From the NCBI RefSeq assembly GCF_942548115.1, contig NZ_OW824151.1:248001-312000 (forward strand): 64,000 nucleotides of DNA. Reading direction: 5' to 3'. Source of the DNA: Aeromicrobium sp. Leaf245 (GTDB lineage: Bacteria > Actinomycetota > Actinomycetes > Propionibacteriales > Nocardioidaceae). Within the stretch, counting starts at the first letter, position 1. Each line of letters opens with the position of its first letter. Positions 55,634 to 62,582 of the stretch are shown here, piece after piece. The notes beneath the pieces are model-generated. The model had not been told where the DNA came from and did not search any database. It was given only the letters and a program-made list of their open reading frames with translations. The translations under genes were made by a program, and so were the position numbers.

Positions 55634-56323
55634 CTACGGCGTGCCTCGTCCCCGTGATATCGGGCCTCGGAGCGACTCCCAGGCCGGTCCGGGGGCGTCC
55701 ACGAGCGCCGGGAGGGCGTCGAGGTAGCGCTCGCGCGGCCACGTGACGACGCCGAGCGACTCCAGGTGCGGGGTGGACCACTGCACGTCGACGAGGGCGT
55801 CGGGCCCTACCAGGTCGACCAGCGCGACGAGGGCCACCTTCGAGGCGTCTCGGGCGCGGTGGAACATCGACTCCCCCGCGAACAGCCGCCCCACCGACAG
55901 GCCGTACAGCCCGCCCACGAGCGCGCCGTCGTCGTCGCGCGTCTCGACCGAGTGGGCCCAGCCCAGCTCGTGGAGGCGCACGTACGCGTCGCGGACGCCC
56001 TGGTCGATCCACGCCCCGGGCCGGCTCGGGTCGGCGCACGCGTCGACGACCTCGGCGAAGGCGGTGTCGACGGTGACCTCGTAGCGCCGGACCGACTGGC
56101 GCAACGACCGCGACACCCGCAGGGCCGACGGCTCCAGGACGCCACGCTCCGTCGGCGACCACCAGTAGAGGCGGTCGTCGTGGGGCATCGGGAAGGCTCC
56201 GCACCGGTAGGCCTCCACCACGGTGGACGGGTCGAGGTCGGCGCCCGCGGCCACGCAGTCGCCGTCGGGCCACTCGTCGGGGTGGAACTCCCACATCGAC
56301 CGCGGGAGGGGTGTCGGGCTCAT
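55634..56323 (-). CDS. aat: Leucyl/phenylalanyl-tRNA-protein transferase
   Basis: 229 residues. It adds Leu or Phe from tRNA to N-terminal Arg/Lys of proteins, marking them for the N-degron (ClpS/ClpAP) pathway. Family blocks: AYRCGAFPMPHDDRLYWWSP, RSLRQSVRRYEVTVDTAFAEVV and the active-site region GGLYGLSVGRLFAGESMFHR. DVQWSTPHLESLGVV closes the domain. The ATG at 56323 matches the usual N-terminus (MSPTPLPRSMWEFHPDEW). It follows the APH-fold kinase gene by 17 nt on the same strand, so they share a transcript. Confidence 0.93.
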   Translation of the reverse strand: MSPTPLPRSMWEFHPDEWPDGDCVAAGADLDPSTVVEAYRCGAFPMPHDDRLYWWSPTERGVLEPSALRVSRSLRQSVRRYEVTVDTAFAEVVDACADPSRPGAWIDQGVRDAYVRLHELGWAHSVETRDDDGALVGGLYGLSVGRLFAGESMFHRARDASKVALVALVDLVGPDALVDVQWSTPHLESLGVVTWPRERYLDALPALVDAPGPAWESLRGPISRGRGTP

Positions 56324-56340
56324 CGGGCCGGGCCCATCGG

Positions 56341-57300
56341 TCAGGCCTCCAGGACCCGGAGCAGGTGGTGCCGCGGGGCGTCGCCCCACTCGGTCCACTC
56401 CTCGGGCGTCGCGGTCTCGAGGGACTCCCACCAGGTGAGCGCGCGGTTGACGGCCTGGGTGAACGCCGTGGCCGCGTACAGCTCGGCGACGTCACGCGGG
56501 CTCGCCACGTCGGACCACATCTCGGCGTAGGTGGCCATGACCTCGTCCCACGCGATGTCGGTACGCGAGGTGATCCAGCCGTACGGGACGCTCAGGACCT
56601 CGAGGGCGTGCGCCCACTGCAGGTCGCCGAAGTCGAAGACGCGCAGGTCGGCGAAGGCGTTCCAGGGGTGGACGTCGCCGTGCTGGACCGTCACGGGGAT
56701 CGCCGACGTCGCCAGCCGGGCGACGGCCTCCACCAGCTCGTCGCGTCGCGCGGCCAGCCGCTCGGCGGTCTCGGCATCGACAAAGGACGGGTGGTCCGCC
56801 GGCACCGACCGGAGCAGGTCGAGGAGCGCGTCGAACCGGTCGGGCACGGTGACGGGGGCACAGTCCGGGACGCCGGTGGCGAGGACGTCGTCGCGGTGGT
56901 CGGCGAGGCGGCGCTGCAGGCGCGCGGTGGCGATCAGCACACCCCGCCAGTCGGCGAGCGTGGGCTCGCGCGAGTCGCCGAGGGTCTCGCCACGATCGAC
57001 CGTGAGCATCCAGCCGCGGCCCGGGTCGATCGCGAGTGGCGCCGCGACCTGGTCGGGGGCGATCCCGGCCAGCAGCTCGTGCAGGGCGGGCTCGAAGGCC
57101 ATCGACGGACAGTTCGCCTTGAACCACAGCCGTCCACGGTCGGTCGGCACGACCAGCTGGGTGGACCACGGCCGCACGCGGGGCTGCTGGATGGGTCCGG
57201 CGAGCACGTGCCCCGCCTCCTCGGCGCGCTCGTGCACCCAGGCGTGCGCCTCGTCGAGCCAGCCGCGCGAGGTGACCCGCTGGCTGAACGCCTGGTACAT
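56341..57300 (-). CDS. Aminoglycoside-phosphotransferase-fold kinase
   Basis: 319 residues. The protein-kinase-like C-lobe has the catalytic loop VQHGDVHPWNAF and the metal-binding VFDFGDLQWAHAL, diagnostic of the APH/choline-kinase superfamily. The N-lobe is LWFKANCPSMAFEP. Substrates in this superfamily range from antibiotics to small metabolites, and nothing here points to resistance. ATG 57300 is preceded by TACGCT at 6 nt (leaderless). It is the first gene of an operon with aat. Confidence 0.88.
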   Translation of the reverse strand: MYQAFSQRVTSRGWLDEAHAWVHERAEEAGHVLAGPIQQPRVRPWSTQLVVPTDRGRLWFKANCPSMAFEPALHELLAGIAPDQVAAPLAIDPGRGWMLTVDRGETLGDSREPTLADWRGVLIATARLQRRLADHRDDVLATGVPDCAPVTVPDRFDALLDLLRSVPADHPSFVDAETAERLAARRDELVEAVARLATSAIPVTVQHGDVHPWNAFADLRVFDFGDLQWAHALEVLSVPYGWITSRTDIAWDEVMATYAEMWSDVASPRDVAELYAATAFTQAVNRALTWWESLETATPEEWTEWGDAPRHHLLRVLEA

Positions 57301-57306
57301 GGGGTG

Positions 57307-57312
57307 AGCGTA
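57307..57312 (-). promoter_or_regulatory. -10 box TACGCT of the kinase-aat operon
   Basis: On the minus strand the box ends 6 nt before ATG 57300, leaderless pattern. Confidence 0.6.
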
Positions 57313-57365
57313 GGGCCACCCGCCGTCCACGCCCACGTTCGGCGGGCGGCCGCGGCCCGCGTCCC

Positions 57366-57371
57366 TAGGAT
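57366..57371 (+). promoter_or_regulatory. -10 box TAGGAT of the EcsC gene
   Basis: TAGGAT ends 6 nt before ATG 57378, leaderless pattern. Confidence 0.65.
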
Positions 57372-57377
57372 GAGGGC

Positions 57378-58058
57378 ATGGCAGGACTACGTGGCAAGGC
57401 GGCTGTGGCCGCCACCAACAAGATCGCACCCCAGGTCGCCGGCGGCTTCGTCCGCCAGGTGCTGGACCGGGCGATCGACGGTCTCGGACCGCTCCCGTCG
57501 GCGCGCAAGGCCGCGGACGCGCACCTCGTGGACAGCGACGGCGACGTGGAGCAGGCGATCGCGCGCCACGTCCGTCGCCACACGGCGCTCGCGGGTGCCC
57601 AGGGCTTCGTGACCAACCTCGGCGGCATCGCTGCCGTGGCGGTCGCCGTCCCGGCCAACGTCGTCGGCGTGACGCTCGTCCAGGCCCACATGGTGGCCGG
57701 CATCGCGGCGCTGCGCGGCTACGACCTCGAGGACCCGCGGGTCCGCAACGCGATCCTGGTCTGCATGCTCGGCGAGGACGCCGTCAAGGACCTGCTGCGC
57801 TCGGGCAAGCTGCCCTCGGCGCCGATGACGCTCGCGACGTCGCCCATGCACTCTCCCGAGCTCGACCGGATCATCTCCCAGGAGGTCACGGCCGAGCTGG
57901 TCACGCGCACCGTCGGACGTCGGGCGGTGACCCTCGTCGCGCGGCGCGTCCCGCTCATCGGCGGCGCCGTGGGCGCCGGCAGCGACGGCTGGGCCACGCG
58001 CCAGATCGGGCAGTACGCCGCCCGCGAGCTGCGCGACCGCAACATCCGCTCCGCCTAG
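57378..58058 (+). CDS. EcsC family protein
   Basis: 226 residues. The middle has the amphipathic/hydrophobic GFVTNLGGIAAVAVAVPANVVGVTLVQAHMVAGIAALRGYDLEDPRVR, a hallmark of EcsC-like proteins, and the C-terminus the glycine-rich VPLIGGAVGAGSDGWATRQIGQYA. EcsC was named for a gene beside a Bacillus ABC transporter; biochemical function is unknown. Likely peripheral or embedded in the membrane. Leaderless ATG; no operon partner. Confidence 0.85.
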   Translation: MAGLRGKAAVAATNKIAPQVAGGFVRQVLDRAIDGLGPLPSARKAADAHLVDSDGDVEQAIARHVRRHTALAGAQGFVTNLGGIAAVAVAVPANVVGVTLVQAHMVAGIAALRGYDLEDPRVRNAILVCMLGEDAVKDLLRSGKLPSAPMTLATSPMHSPELDRIISQEVTAELVTRTVGRRAVTLVARRVPLIGGAVGAGSDGWATRQIGQYAARELRDRNIRSA

Positions 58059-58068
58059 CCCCCCGCGC

Positions 58069-58153
58069 GGTGACTTCTCCACCGAACGAGCCCCACGTGC
58101 ATCGGGAGGTGGAGATTCCACCCTCAGGCCGCCGAGACGGTGGAATCCGCACC
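58069..58153. repeat. Intergenic repeat with shared GGTGACYTCTCCACC motif and GATTCC dyad
   Basis: GGTGACTTCTCCACC at 58069-58083 matches, in 14 of 15 positions, the complement of 5010-5024. GGTGGAGATTCCACC (58108-58122) is near-complementary (13 of 15) to GGTGGAATCCGCACC (58139-58153), starting 31 bp apart. It lies between convergent genes. Confidence 0.75.
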
Positions 58154-58159
58154 GTCCCA

Positions 58160-58780
58160 TCAGCCCGAGCCGCGCTCCACGGGCTGACGCAGGATGGTGC
58201 GAAGCCGTTCCGGCGCGGTGCGCCGCGGGTCACCGAGGTAGATCTCGTGGTGGTGGCCCGTCATCCGTAGTCCGGCGGCCGGGATCTCGTGGTCGTGCAT
58301 GCGGGCGAGCACGGGTCCCTCGTCGTCGTACGGACCGACGTGGAGCGTCTGCATGCACGGGCCCTCGTGGAGCGTCCGGAGCGTGACCCGCTCCAGCCCG
58401 ACCGGCCGATCCTTCTTCCGCGTCACCGCGGCGACGGCGTCGGCGAGGGCGGAGTCGTCGACCCAGGTCGGCGCCAGGATCATCGCCGTCCAGCTCCATC
58501 GACTCTTGTCCCGCGAGGTCGTGAACGTGGCCATGTCGTCGGACCACCAGAGCGCCTCGAGCGGCATGACCACCTCGTCGTGGCCGAGCGCCTTGCCGGC
58601 GAACCGCAGCGTGTAGGCGACGGGGTAGAGCGCGCCGAGCGCCTCGGCGTAGGCGGGCGAGGTGTTCGGGTCGCCCCGGCCGTCGACCGCGAGGTAGGTC
58701 AGCGACGGGACGTCGACCACACGGAACTCGCCCTTCCGGGCGCGGTAGCAGTCGAGCTCGGACTTCCGGTCGAGGCTCAC
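58160..58780 (-). CDS. GyrI-like small-molecule-binding domain protein
   Basis: 206 residues. VVDVPSLTYLAVDGRGDPNTSPAYAEALGALYPVAYTLRF is the GyrI-like/SOUL-type fold opening seen in this family, and ALWWSDDMATFTTSRDKSRWSWTAMIL, then HVGPYDDEGPVLARMHDHEIPAAG continue it. Proteins of this type bind small hydrophobic or drug-like ligands, sometimes hydrolysing them. The GTG start is in a GTGA overlap with the upstream CGNR gene, so it is the second gene of a regulator-effector pair. Confidence 0.88.
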   Translation of the reverse strand: MSLDRKSELDCYRARKGEFRVVDVPSLTYLAVDGRGDPNTSPAYAEALGALYPVAYTLRFAGKALGHDEVVMPLEALWWSDDMATFTTSRDKSRWSWTAMILAPTWVDDSALADAVAAVTRKKDRPVGLERVTLRTLHEGPCMQTLHVGPYDDEGPVLARMHDHEIPAAGLRMTGHHHEIYLGDPRRTAPERLRTILRQPVERGSG

Positions 58781-59316
58781 TCCTGCTCCCGCTGCCGGGC
58801 CCGGTACTCCGCGGCCGCGTACCGGTTGCCGCACGTGGTGCTGCAGAAGCGCCGTGACCGGTTGCGGGTGAGGTCGAGGACGATGCCGTCGCAGCCGTCG
58901 TCCGCACACACGCCGAACCGCGACAGCTCGCCGGCGCTGACGACGTCGGCGAAGGCCACGGCCGTCTCCACGCCGATGCGGGACGGGAGCGGGCTGTCGT
59001 CGTCGGCGACGTGCAGGTGGTGCCCGAGGCGGCCGTGGTTGACCAGCCGGAGCCGCGCAGGATGCTCGTCGAGCAGGGCGTTGACCCGGCGGACGGCGTC
59101 GTCGACGGAGGCCGTGAACAGCGCACGGAGGTCGGCACGCAGAGCACGGACGGCGTCGAGCTCCGCGCGGTCGCGGTCGTGCCGGCCGGTGTAGCCGTGC
59201 CGGGCGTAGTACGCGTCGAGCGCGCTCACCGAGGTCAGCGTGTCGGGATCCGACGCCGTGTTCACGAGCTCGACGGCCGCGACGAGGTTCGCCTCGGTGT
59301 CAGGAGCGAAAACCAT
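58777..59316 (-). CDS. CGNR zinc-finger transcription factor (ABATE domain)
   Basis: 179 residues. The N-terminal ABATE-type ligand domain (LVNTASDPDTLTSVSALDAY) and C-terminal zinc finger CADDGCDGIVLDLTRNRSRRFC followed by STTCGNRYAAAEYRAR give the CGNR signature with four cysteines. Probable ligand-responsive DNA-binding regulator. ATG 59316 has TAAGGT at 6 nt upstream (leaderless). Coupled to the GyrI-like gene; divergent from the EamA exporter, which it may control from the 39-bp shared promoter region. Confidence 0.92.
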   Translation of the reverse strand: MVFAPDTEANLVAAVELVNTASDPDTLTSVSALDAYYARHGYTGRHDRDRAELDAVRALRADLRALFTASVDDAVRRVNALLDEHPARLRLVNHGRLGHHLHVADDDSPLPSRIGVETAVAFADVVSAGELSRFGVCADDGCDGIVLDLTRNRSRRFCSTTCGNRYAAAEYRARQREQE

Positions 59317-59322
59317 GTTGAC

Positions 59323-59328
59323 ACCTTA
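59323..59328 (-). promoter_or_regulatory. -10 box TAAGGT of the CGNR-GyrI operon
   Basis: On the minus strand the box ends 6 nt before ATG 59316. The divergent EamA gene has TACCGT at 59342-59347, 8 nt before its ATG, so the two promoters are packed back to back. Confidence 0.6.
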
Positions 59329-59355
59329 TGCCACGACGCCCTACCGTCATGAGCC

Positions 59356-60354
59356 ATGACCACTTACGCTCCTGACGGGACTCGACGGTCGTCGACCTCC
59401 GGGTCCGGCCACACCTCGAGCGGCCTGGTCTTCGCGCTCGTCTCGGCCGCCGCCTTCGGGCTCTCGGGGTCGCTCGCTCGCGGGCTGCTCGACACCGGCT
59501 GGAGCGCGGGCGCCGCGGCGACGATCCGCATGGGCGTGGCCGCGCTCGTCGTGGCCGTGCCCGCCGCCCTCGCGATGCGCGGACGGTGGCACCGCGCCCG
59601 GGCCGCCGGGCCCGCCGTGGTGGTCTACGGGATCCTCGCCGTCGCCGGAGCCCAGCTGTGCTTCTTCTACGCCGTGCAGACGCTCCAGGTGGGCGTGGCG
59701 CTGCTCGTCGAGTACATGGCACCGGTCGCCGTCGTGCTCTTCCTGTGGGTGGCGCGGGGCGAGCGCCCGGGTCGGCTCACGGTGGCCGGCGCCGTGGTGG
59801 CCATGGGCGGCCTGGCCCTCGTGCTCGGCGTGGTCTCCGGAGTCTCGCTCGACGGCATCGGCGTGCTCTGGGCGCTCGGCGCGACGGTCGGCGCCGCCAC
59901 CTACTTCCTGGTCTCGGCCGACGACCGCGTGGCGGTGCCGCCGCTCGCGCTCGCCGGCGGTGGGCTGATGGTGGGCACCGCGGTGCTCGGCCTCGGGGGC
60001 CTCGTCGGCGTGCTGCCCATGACGGCCTCCACCCGCGACGTGGCCCTGGGTGGCGCGACCGTCGACTGGTGGGTGCCGGTGCTGCTGCTCGGCGTGGTGA
60101 CCGCCGCCCTCGCCTACGTCACCGGCATCGCGGCCGGTCGGCGGCTCGGCTCGCGGGTCGCGTCGTTCGTGGCGCTGTCGGAGGTGCTGCTGGCCGTCGT
60201 CTTCGCCTGGCTGCTGCTCGGCGAGCTGCCCGGTCCGGCCCAGCTGGTCGGTGGCGCACTGGTGCTCGCCGGCGTGGTGCTCGTGAAGCTGGGCGAGCGC
60301 AGCGTCGCGACGTCGGTCGGTCCGACCGTCGAGCCGGTCCCGCCCGGCGCCTGA
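59356..60354 (+). CDS. EamA/DMT family transporter
   Basis: 332 residues with about ten transmembrane helices in two EamA repeats. First repeat: LVFALVSAAAFGLSGSLARGLLDTGWSAG, ending LVEYMAPVAVVLFLW. Second: GVLWALGATVGAATYFLVS, ending SFVALSEVLLAVVFAWLLLGELP. Family members export amino acids, nucleosides or other metabolites. The divergent CGNR regulator and a small-molecule-binding GyrI-like protein next door suggest inducible efflux of an unidentified compound (inference). Confidence 0.9.
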   Translation: MTTYAPDGTRRSSTSGSGHTSSGLVFALVSAAAFGLSGSLARGLLDTGWSAGAAATIRMGVAALVVAVPAALAMRGRWHRARAAGPAVVVYGILAVAGAQLCFFYAVQTLQVGVALLVEYMAPVAVVLFLWVARGERPGRLTVAGAVVAMGGLALVLGVVSGVSLDGIGVLWALGATVGAATYFLVSADDRVAVPPLALAGGGLMVGTAVLGLGGLVGVLPMTASTRDVALGGATVDWWVPVLLLGVVTAALAYVTGIAAGRRLGSRVASFVALSEVLLAVVFAWLLLGELPGPAQLVGGALVLAGVVLVKLGERSVATSVGPTVEPVPPGA

Positions 60355-60372
60355 CCCTCCACGTCGACCGAC

Positions 60373-60942
60373 TCAGGTGCGCACGTGCATCCGTTCGCCC
60401 TGGGGGCCGAAGATGGCCAGCACCTCGGCGGGGTGGGGCCCGGGGCAGGAGACCCAGTGCGGGGTCCGGGTGTCGAACTCCACCACCTCTCCCGGCCCGA
60501 TCGTCAGGTCACGGGTGCCGAGCACGAGGCGCACCCGCCCGGACAGGACGTACATCCACTCGTAGCCCTCGTGCGTCTGGAGGGTCGGCTCCGCGCCGGG
60601 CTCGGGCGGCATGACGATCTTGTAGGACTGGAGCCCGCCGGGGCGTCGCGTGAGCGGCACGAAGGTGCGCCCGTGCCGCACGACCGGGCGGGCACGGACC
60701 CGCGGGTCGCCGGTCTCGGGTGCGTCGACCAGCTCGTCGAGGGCCACGCCGTGGGCGGCGGCCAGCGGCAGGAGCAGCTCCAGCGTCGGCCTGCGCTGCC
60801 CGGACTCCAGCCTCGAGAGGGTGCTCACGGAGATCCCGGTCTGATCGGCCAGGTCGGTGAGCGTGGCCTCCTGCTCGAGGCGGAGCTGGCGCAGGCGCGG
60901 GCCGACGCCGGCCAGCACGTCGCCGAGGTCCGAGGCTTCCAT
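60373..60942 (-). CDS. XRE-family regulator with C-terminal cupin domain
   Basis: 189 residues from ATG 60942. Helix-turn-helix at about 10-65 (LRQLRLEQEATLTDLADQTGISVSTLSRLESGQRRPTLELLLPLA) and a cupin barrel at about 100-188 (THEGYEWMYVLSGRVRLVLG, then IGPGEVVEFDTRTPHWVSCPG). Ligand sensing by the cupin would modulate DNA binding. ATG 60942 was preferred over the frame open to 60969, which runs into the operator region. It is divergent from the oxidoreductase-methyltransferase fusion, its likely target. It is convergent with the EamA gene, 18 bp apart. Confidence 0.9.
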   Translation of the reverse strand: MEASDLGDVLAGVGPRLRQLRLEQEATLTDLADQTGISVSTLSRLESGQRRPTLELLLPLAAAHGVALDELVDAPETGDPRVRARPVVRHGRTFVPLTRRPGGLQSYKIVMPPEPGAEPTLQTHEGYEWMYVLSGRVRLVLGTRDLTIGPGEVVEFDTRTPHWVSCPGPHPAEVLAIFGPQGERMHVRT

Positions 60943-60951
60943 CGGACCAGT

Positions 60952-60966
60952 TTGCCATTGCGGCAA
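60952..60966. promoter_or_regulatory. Candidate operator TTGCC-ATTGC-GGCAA
   Basis: A short dyad with perfect 5-bp arms just upstream of the XRE-cupin gene, between its start and the shared -35 region. A natural site for the regulator to bind. Confidence 0.45.
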
Positions 60967-60972
60967 CACTGC

Positions 60973-61001
60973 TTGTCAAGTCAGCACGCGCGGGGCAGGC
61001 T
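60973..61001 (+). promoter_or_regulatory. Promoter of the oxidoreductase-methyltransferase gene
   Basis: -35 TTGTCA (60973-60978), 17-bp spacer, -10 CAGGCT (60996-61001), 6 nt to ATG 61008. The complement of the same CTTGTCAAG hexamer region gives TTGACA as -35 for the divergent regulator, so the two promoters share a core. Confidence 0.55.
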
Positions 61002-61007
61002 CGTCCC

Positions 61008-62582
61008 ATGAGCCTGAACTCCACTCCTGACACCACCGCCGTCGACGTGGTCGTGGTGGGCGGAGGTGCCGCCGGTCTGAGCACCGCGCTGGTCCTCGCC
61101 CGCTCGCGACGCTCCGTCGTGGTGGTCGACGCTGGCGAGCAGCGCAACGCCCCGGCCGACCACATGCACAACTACCTCGGCCGCGAGGGCACCCCGCCGC
61201 TCGAGCTCGCCCGGATCGGTCGCGAGGAGGTCGAGTCCTACGGTGCGACCGTCGTGCGCGGTCGCGTCACCGGCGCGGAGGCGCTCCCCGGAGCGGTTCC
61301 CTCGTTCGCCATCGCCGTCGACGACGGGAGCCGGTTCGTGGCGCGCCGCGTGGTGCTGGCCACCGGGGTCGTGGACGAGCTGCCCGACGTCCCCGGCCTG
61401 GCCGAGCGGTGGGGGCGTGACGTGCTGCACTGCCCCTACTGCCACGGCTGGGAGGTGCGCGACCAGCGCGTCGGCGTGCTGCTGACCAGCCCCCTGGGCC
61501 TGCACCAGGCCGGCCTGTTCGGCCAGCTCACCGACCAGCTGACCGTCCTGGCGAACGGCGTCGCACTGGACCACGGGCAGCGTGAGCCGCTGCGGGCCAA
61601 GGGCCACCGCGTGGTCGACGACGTCGTGGTCGAGGTGCTGGTGACCGATGACCGACTCTCGGGCGTGCGGCTCGCCAACGGCACCGTGGTGGAGCTCGAC
61701 GCGATCGCCGTCGCGTCGTTCCCACGCGCCCGCACCGACGTCGCCGACCTGCTCGGCGTGCCGACGGCGCAGGTCGAGATGAACGGGACCCCGATGGCCG
61801 TGGGTCTCGAGGTCGACGCGACCGGGGCGACCCCCGTGCCCGGCGTTCTTGCGGTCGGCAACGCCGCCGCACCGATGGCGACCGTCATCGGCGCGGCCGC
61901 GGCCGGCATGCAGACCGGCGCCCTCCTCAACGCCCAGCTCGTCGCCGAGGACACCGACACCGCCGTGGAGGCCGCGCGCGCCGCGATGCGCGAGCCCGAG
62001 GCGTGGGAGGAGCGGTACGGCGAGGCGGCTCCGGTCTGGAGCGGTCGCGTGAACCCGCAGGTCCCGGTGAAGGCGTCGGAGCTCACGCCGGGCCGCGCGA
62101 TCGACGTCGGCTGCGGCGAGGGTGCCGACGTCATCTGGCTGGCCCAGCACGGGTGGGACGTGACGGGCATGGACTTCTCGCCCACCGGTCTCGACCGGGC
62201 GCGGCAGCACGCCGAGGAGGCGGGGGTGGCCGAGCGGACGTCGTTCCGGGTGGGCGACATCCGCACCTGGGAGCCGGGCGACGAGCGCTGGGACCTCGTG
62301 ACCGCGCACTACGTGCACCTGCCGCCCGAGCCGATGCTCGACGTCGTGCGCCGGCTCTCGGCGGCGGTGGCGCCGGGCGGCACGCTGCTCGTCGTGGGGC
62401 ACCACCCGGGCGACGTGCCGGCGGGCATCCGCGACCGCGACGACCTCTTCGTGCCCGAGGCGCTGCTGCCGGCCCTCGGCGACGGGTGGGACGCACGCAC
62501 CGAGGTCGTCGAGCGCACCCACACCGGCATGGGCGCCCACACCGTCCGCGACAGCATCCTCGTCGCGACGCGGGCGACCTAG
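61008..62582 (+). CDS. Fusion of thioredoxin-reductase-like FAD oxidoreductase and SAM methyltransferase
   Basis: 524 residues. Residues about 10-320 form a two-dinucleotide-binding flavoprotein: VVVVGGGAAGLSTALVLARS (FAD), the redox-type CPYC in VLHCPYCHGWEV (about 144), and VLAVGNAAAPMATVIGAAAAG near the end of the domain. Residues about 350-524 form a class I methyltransferase: AIDVGCGEGADVIWLAQHGWDVTG (SAM site), then VRRLSAAVAPGGTLLVVGHH. The linked activities suggest reduction of a disulfide- or oxyanion-type substrate with methylation; TehB-like detoxification is conceivable. The substrate is unknown. Its stop overlaps the convergent gene's stop (CTAG). Confidence 0.9.
   Translation: MSLNSTPDTTAVDVVVVGGGAAGLSTALVLARSRRSVVVVDAGEQRNAPADHMHNYLGREGTPPLELARIGREEVESYGATVVRGRVTGAEALPGAVPSFAIAVDDGSRFVARRVVLATGVVDELPDVPGLAERWGRDVLHCPYCHGWEVRDQRVGVLLTSPLGLHQAGLFGQLTDQLTVLANGVALDHGQREPLRAKGHRVVDDVVVEVLVTDDRLSGVRLANGTVVELDAIAVASFPRARTDVADLLGVPTAQVEMNGTPMAVGLEVDATGATPVPGVLAVGNAAAPMATVIGAAAAGMQTGALLNAQLVAEDTDTAVEAARAAMREPEAWEERYGEAAPVWSGRVNPQVPVKASELTPGRAIDVGCGEGADVIWLAQHGWDVTGMDFSPTGLDRARQHAEEAGVAERTSFRVGDIRTWEPGDERWDLVTAHYVHLPPEPMLDVVRRLSAAVAPGGTLLVVGHHPGDVPAGIRDRDDLFVPEALLPALGDGWDARTEVVERTHTGMGAHTVRDSILVATRAT

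Noticed and set aside
56341-57300. Antibiotic-resistance aminoglycoside phosphotransferase
   Set aside because: The APH fold is shared by many metabolic kinases and the operon partner is aat; nothing indicates resistance.
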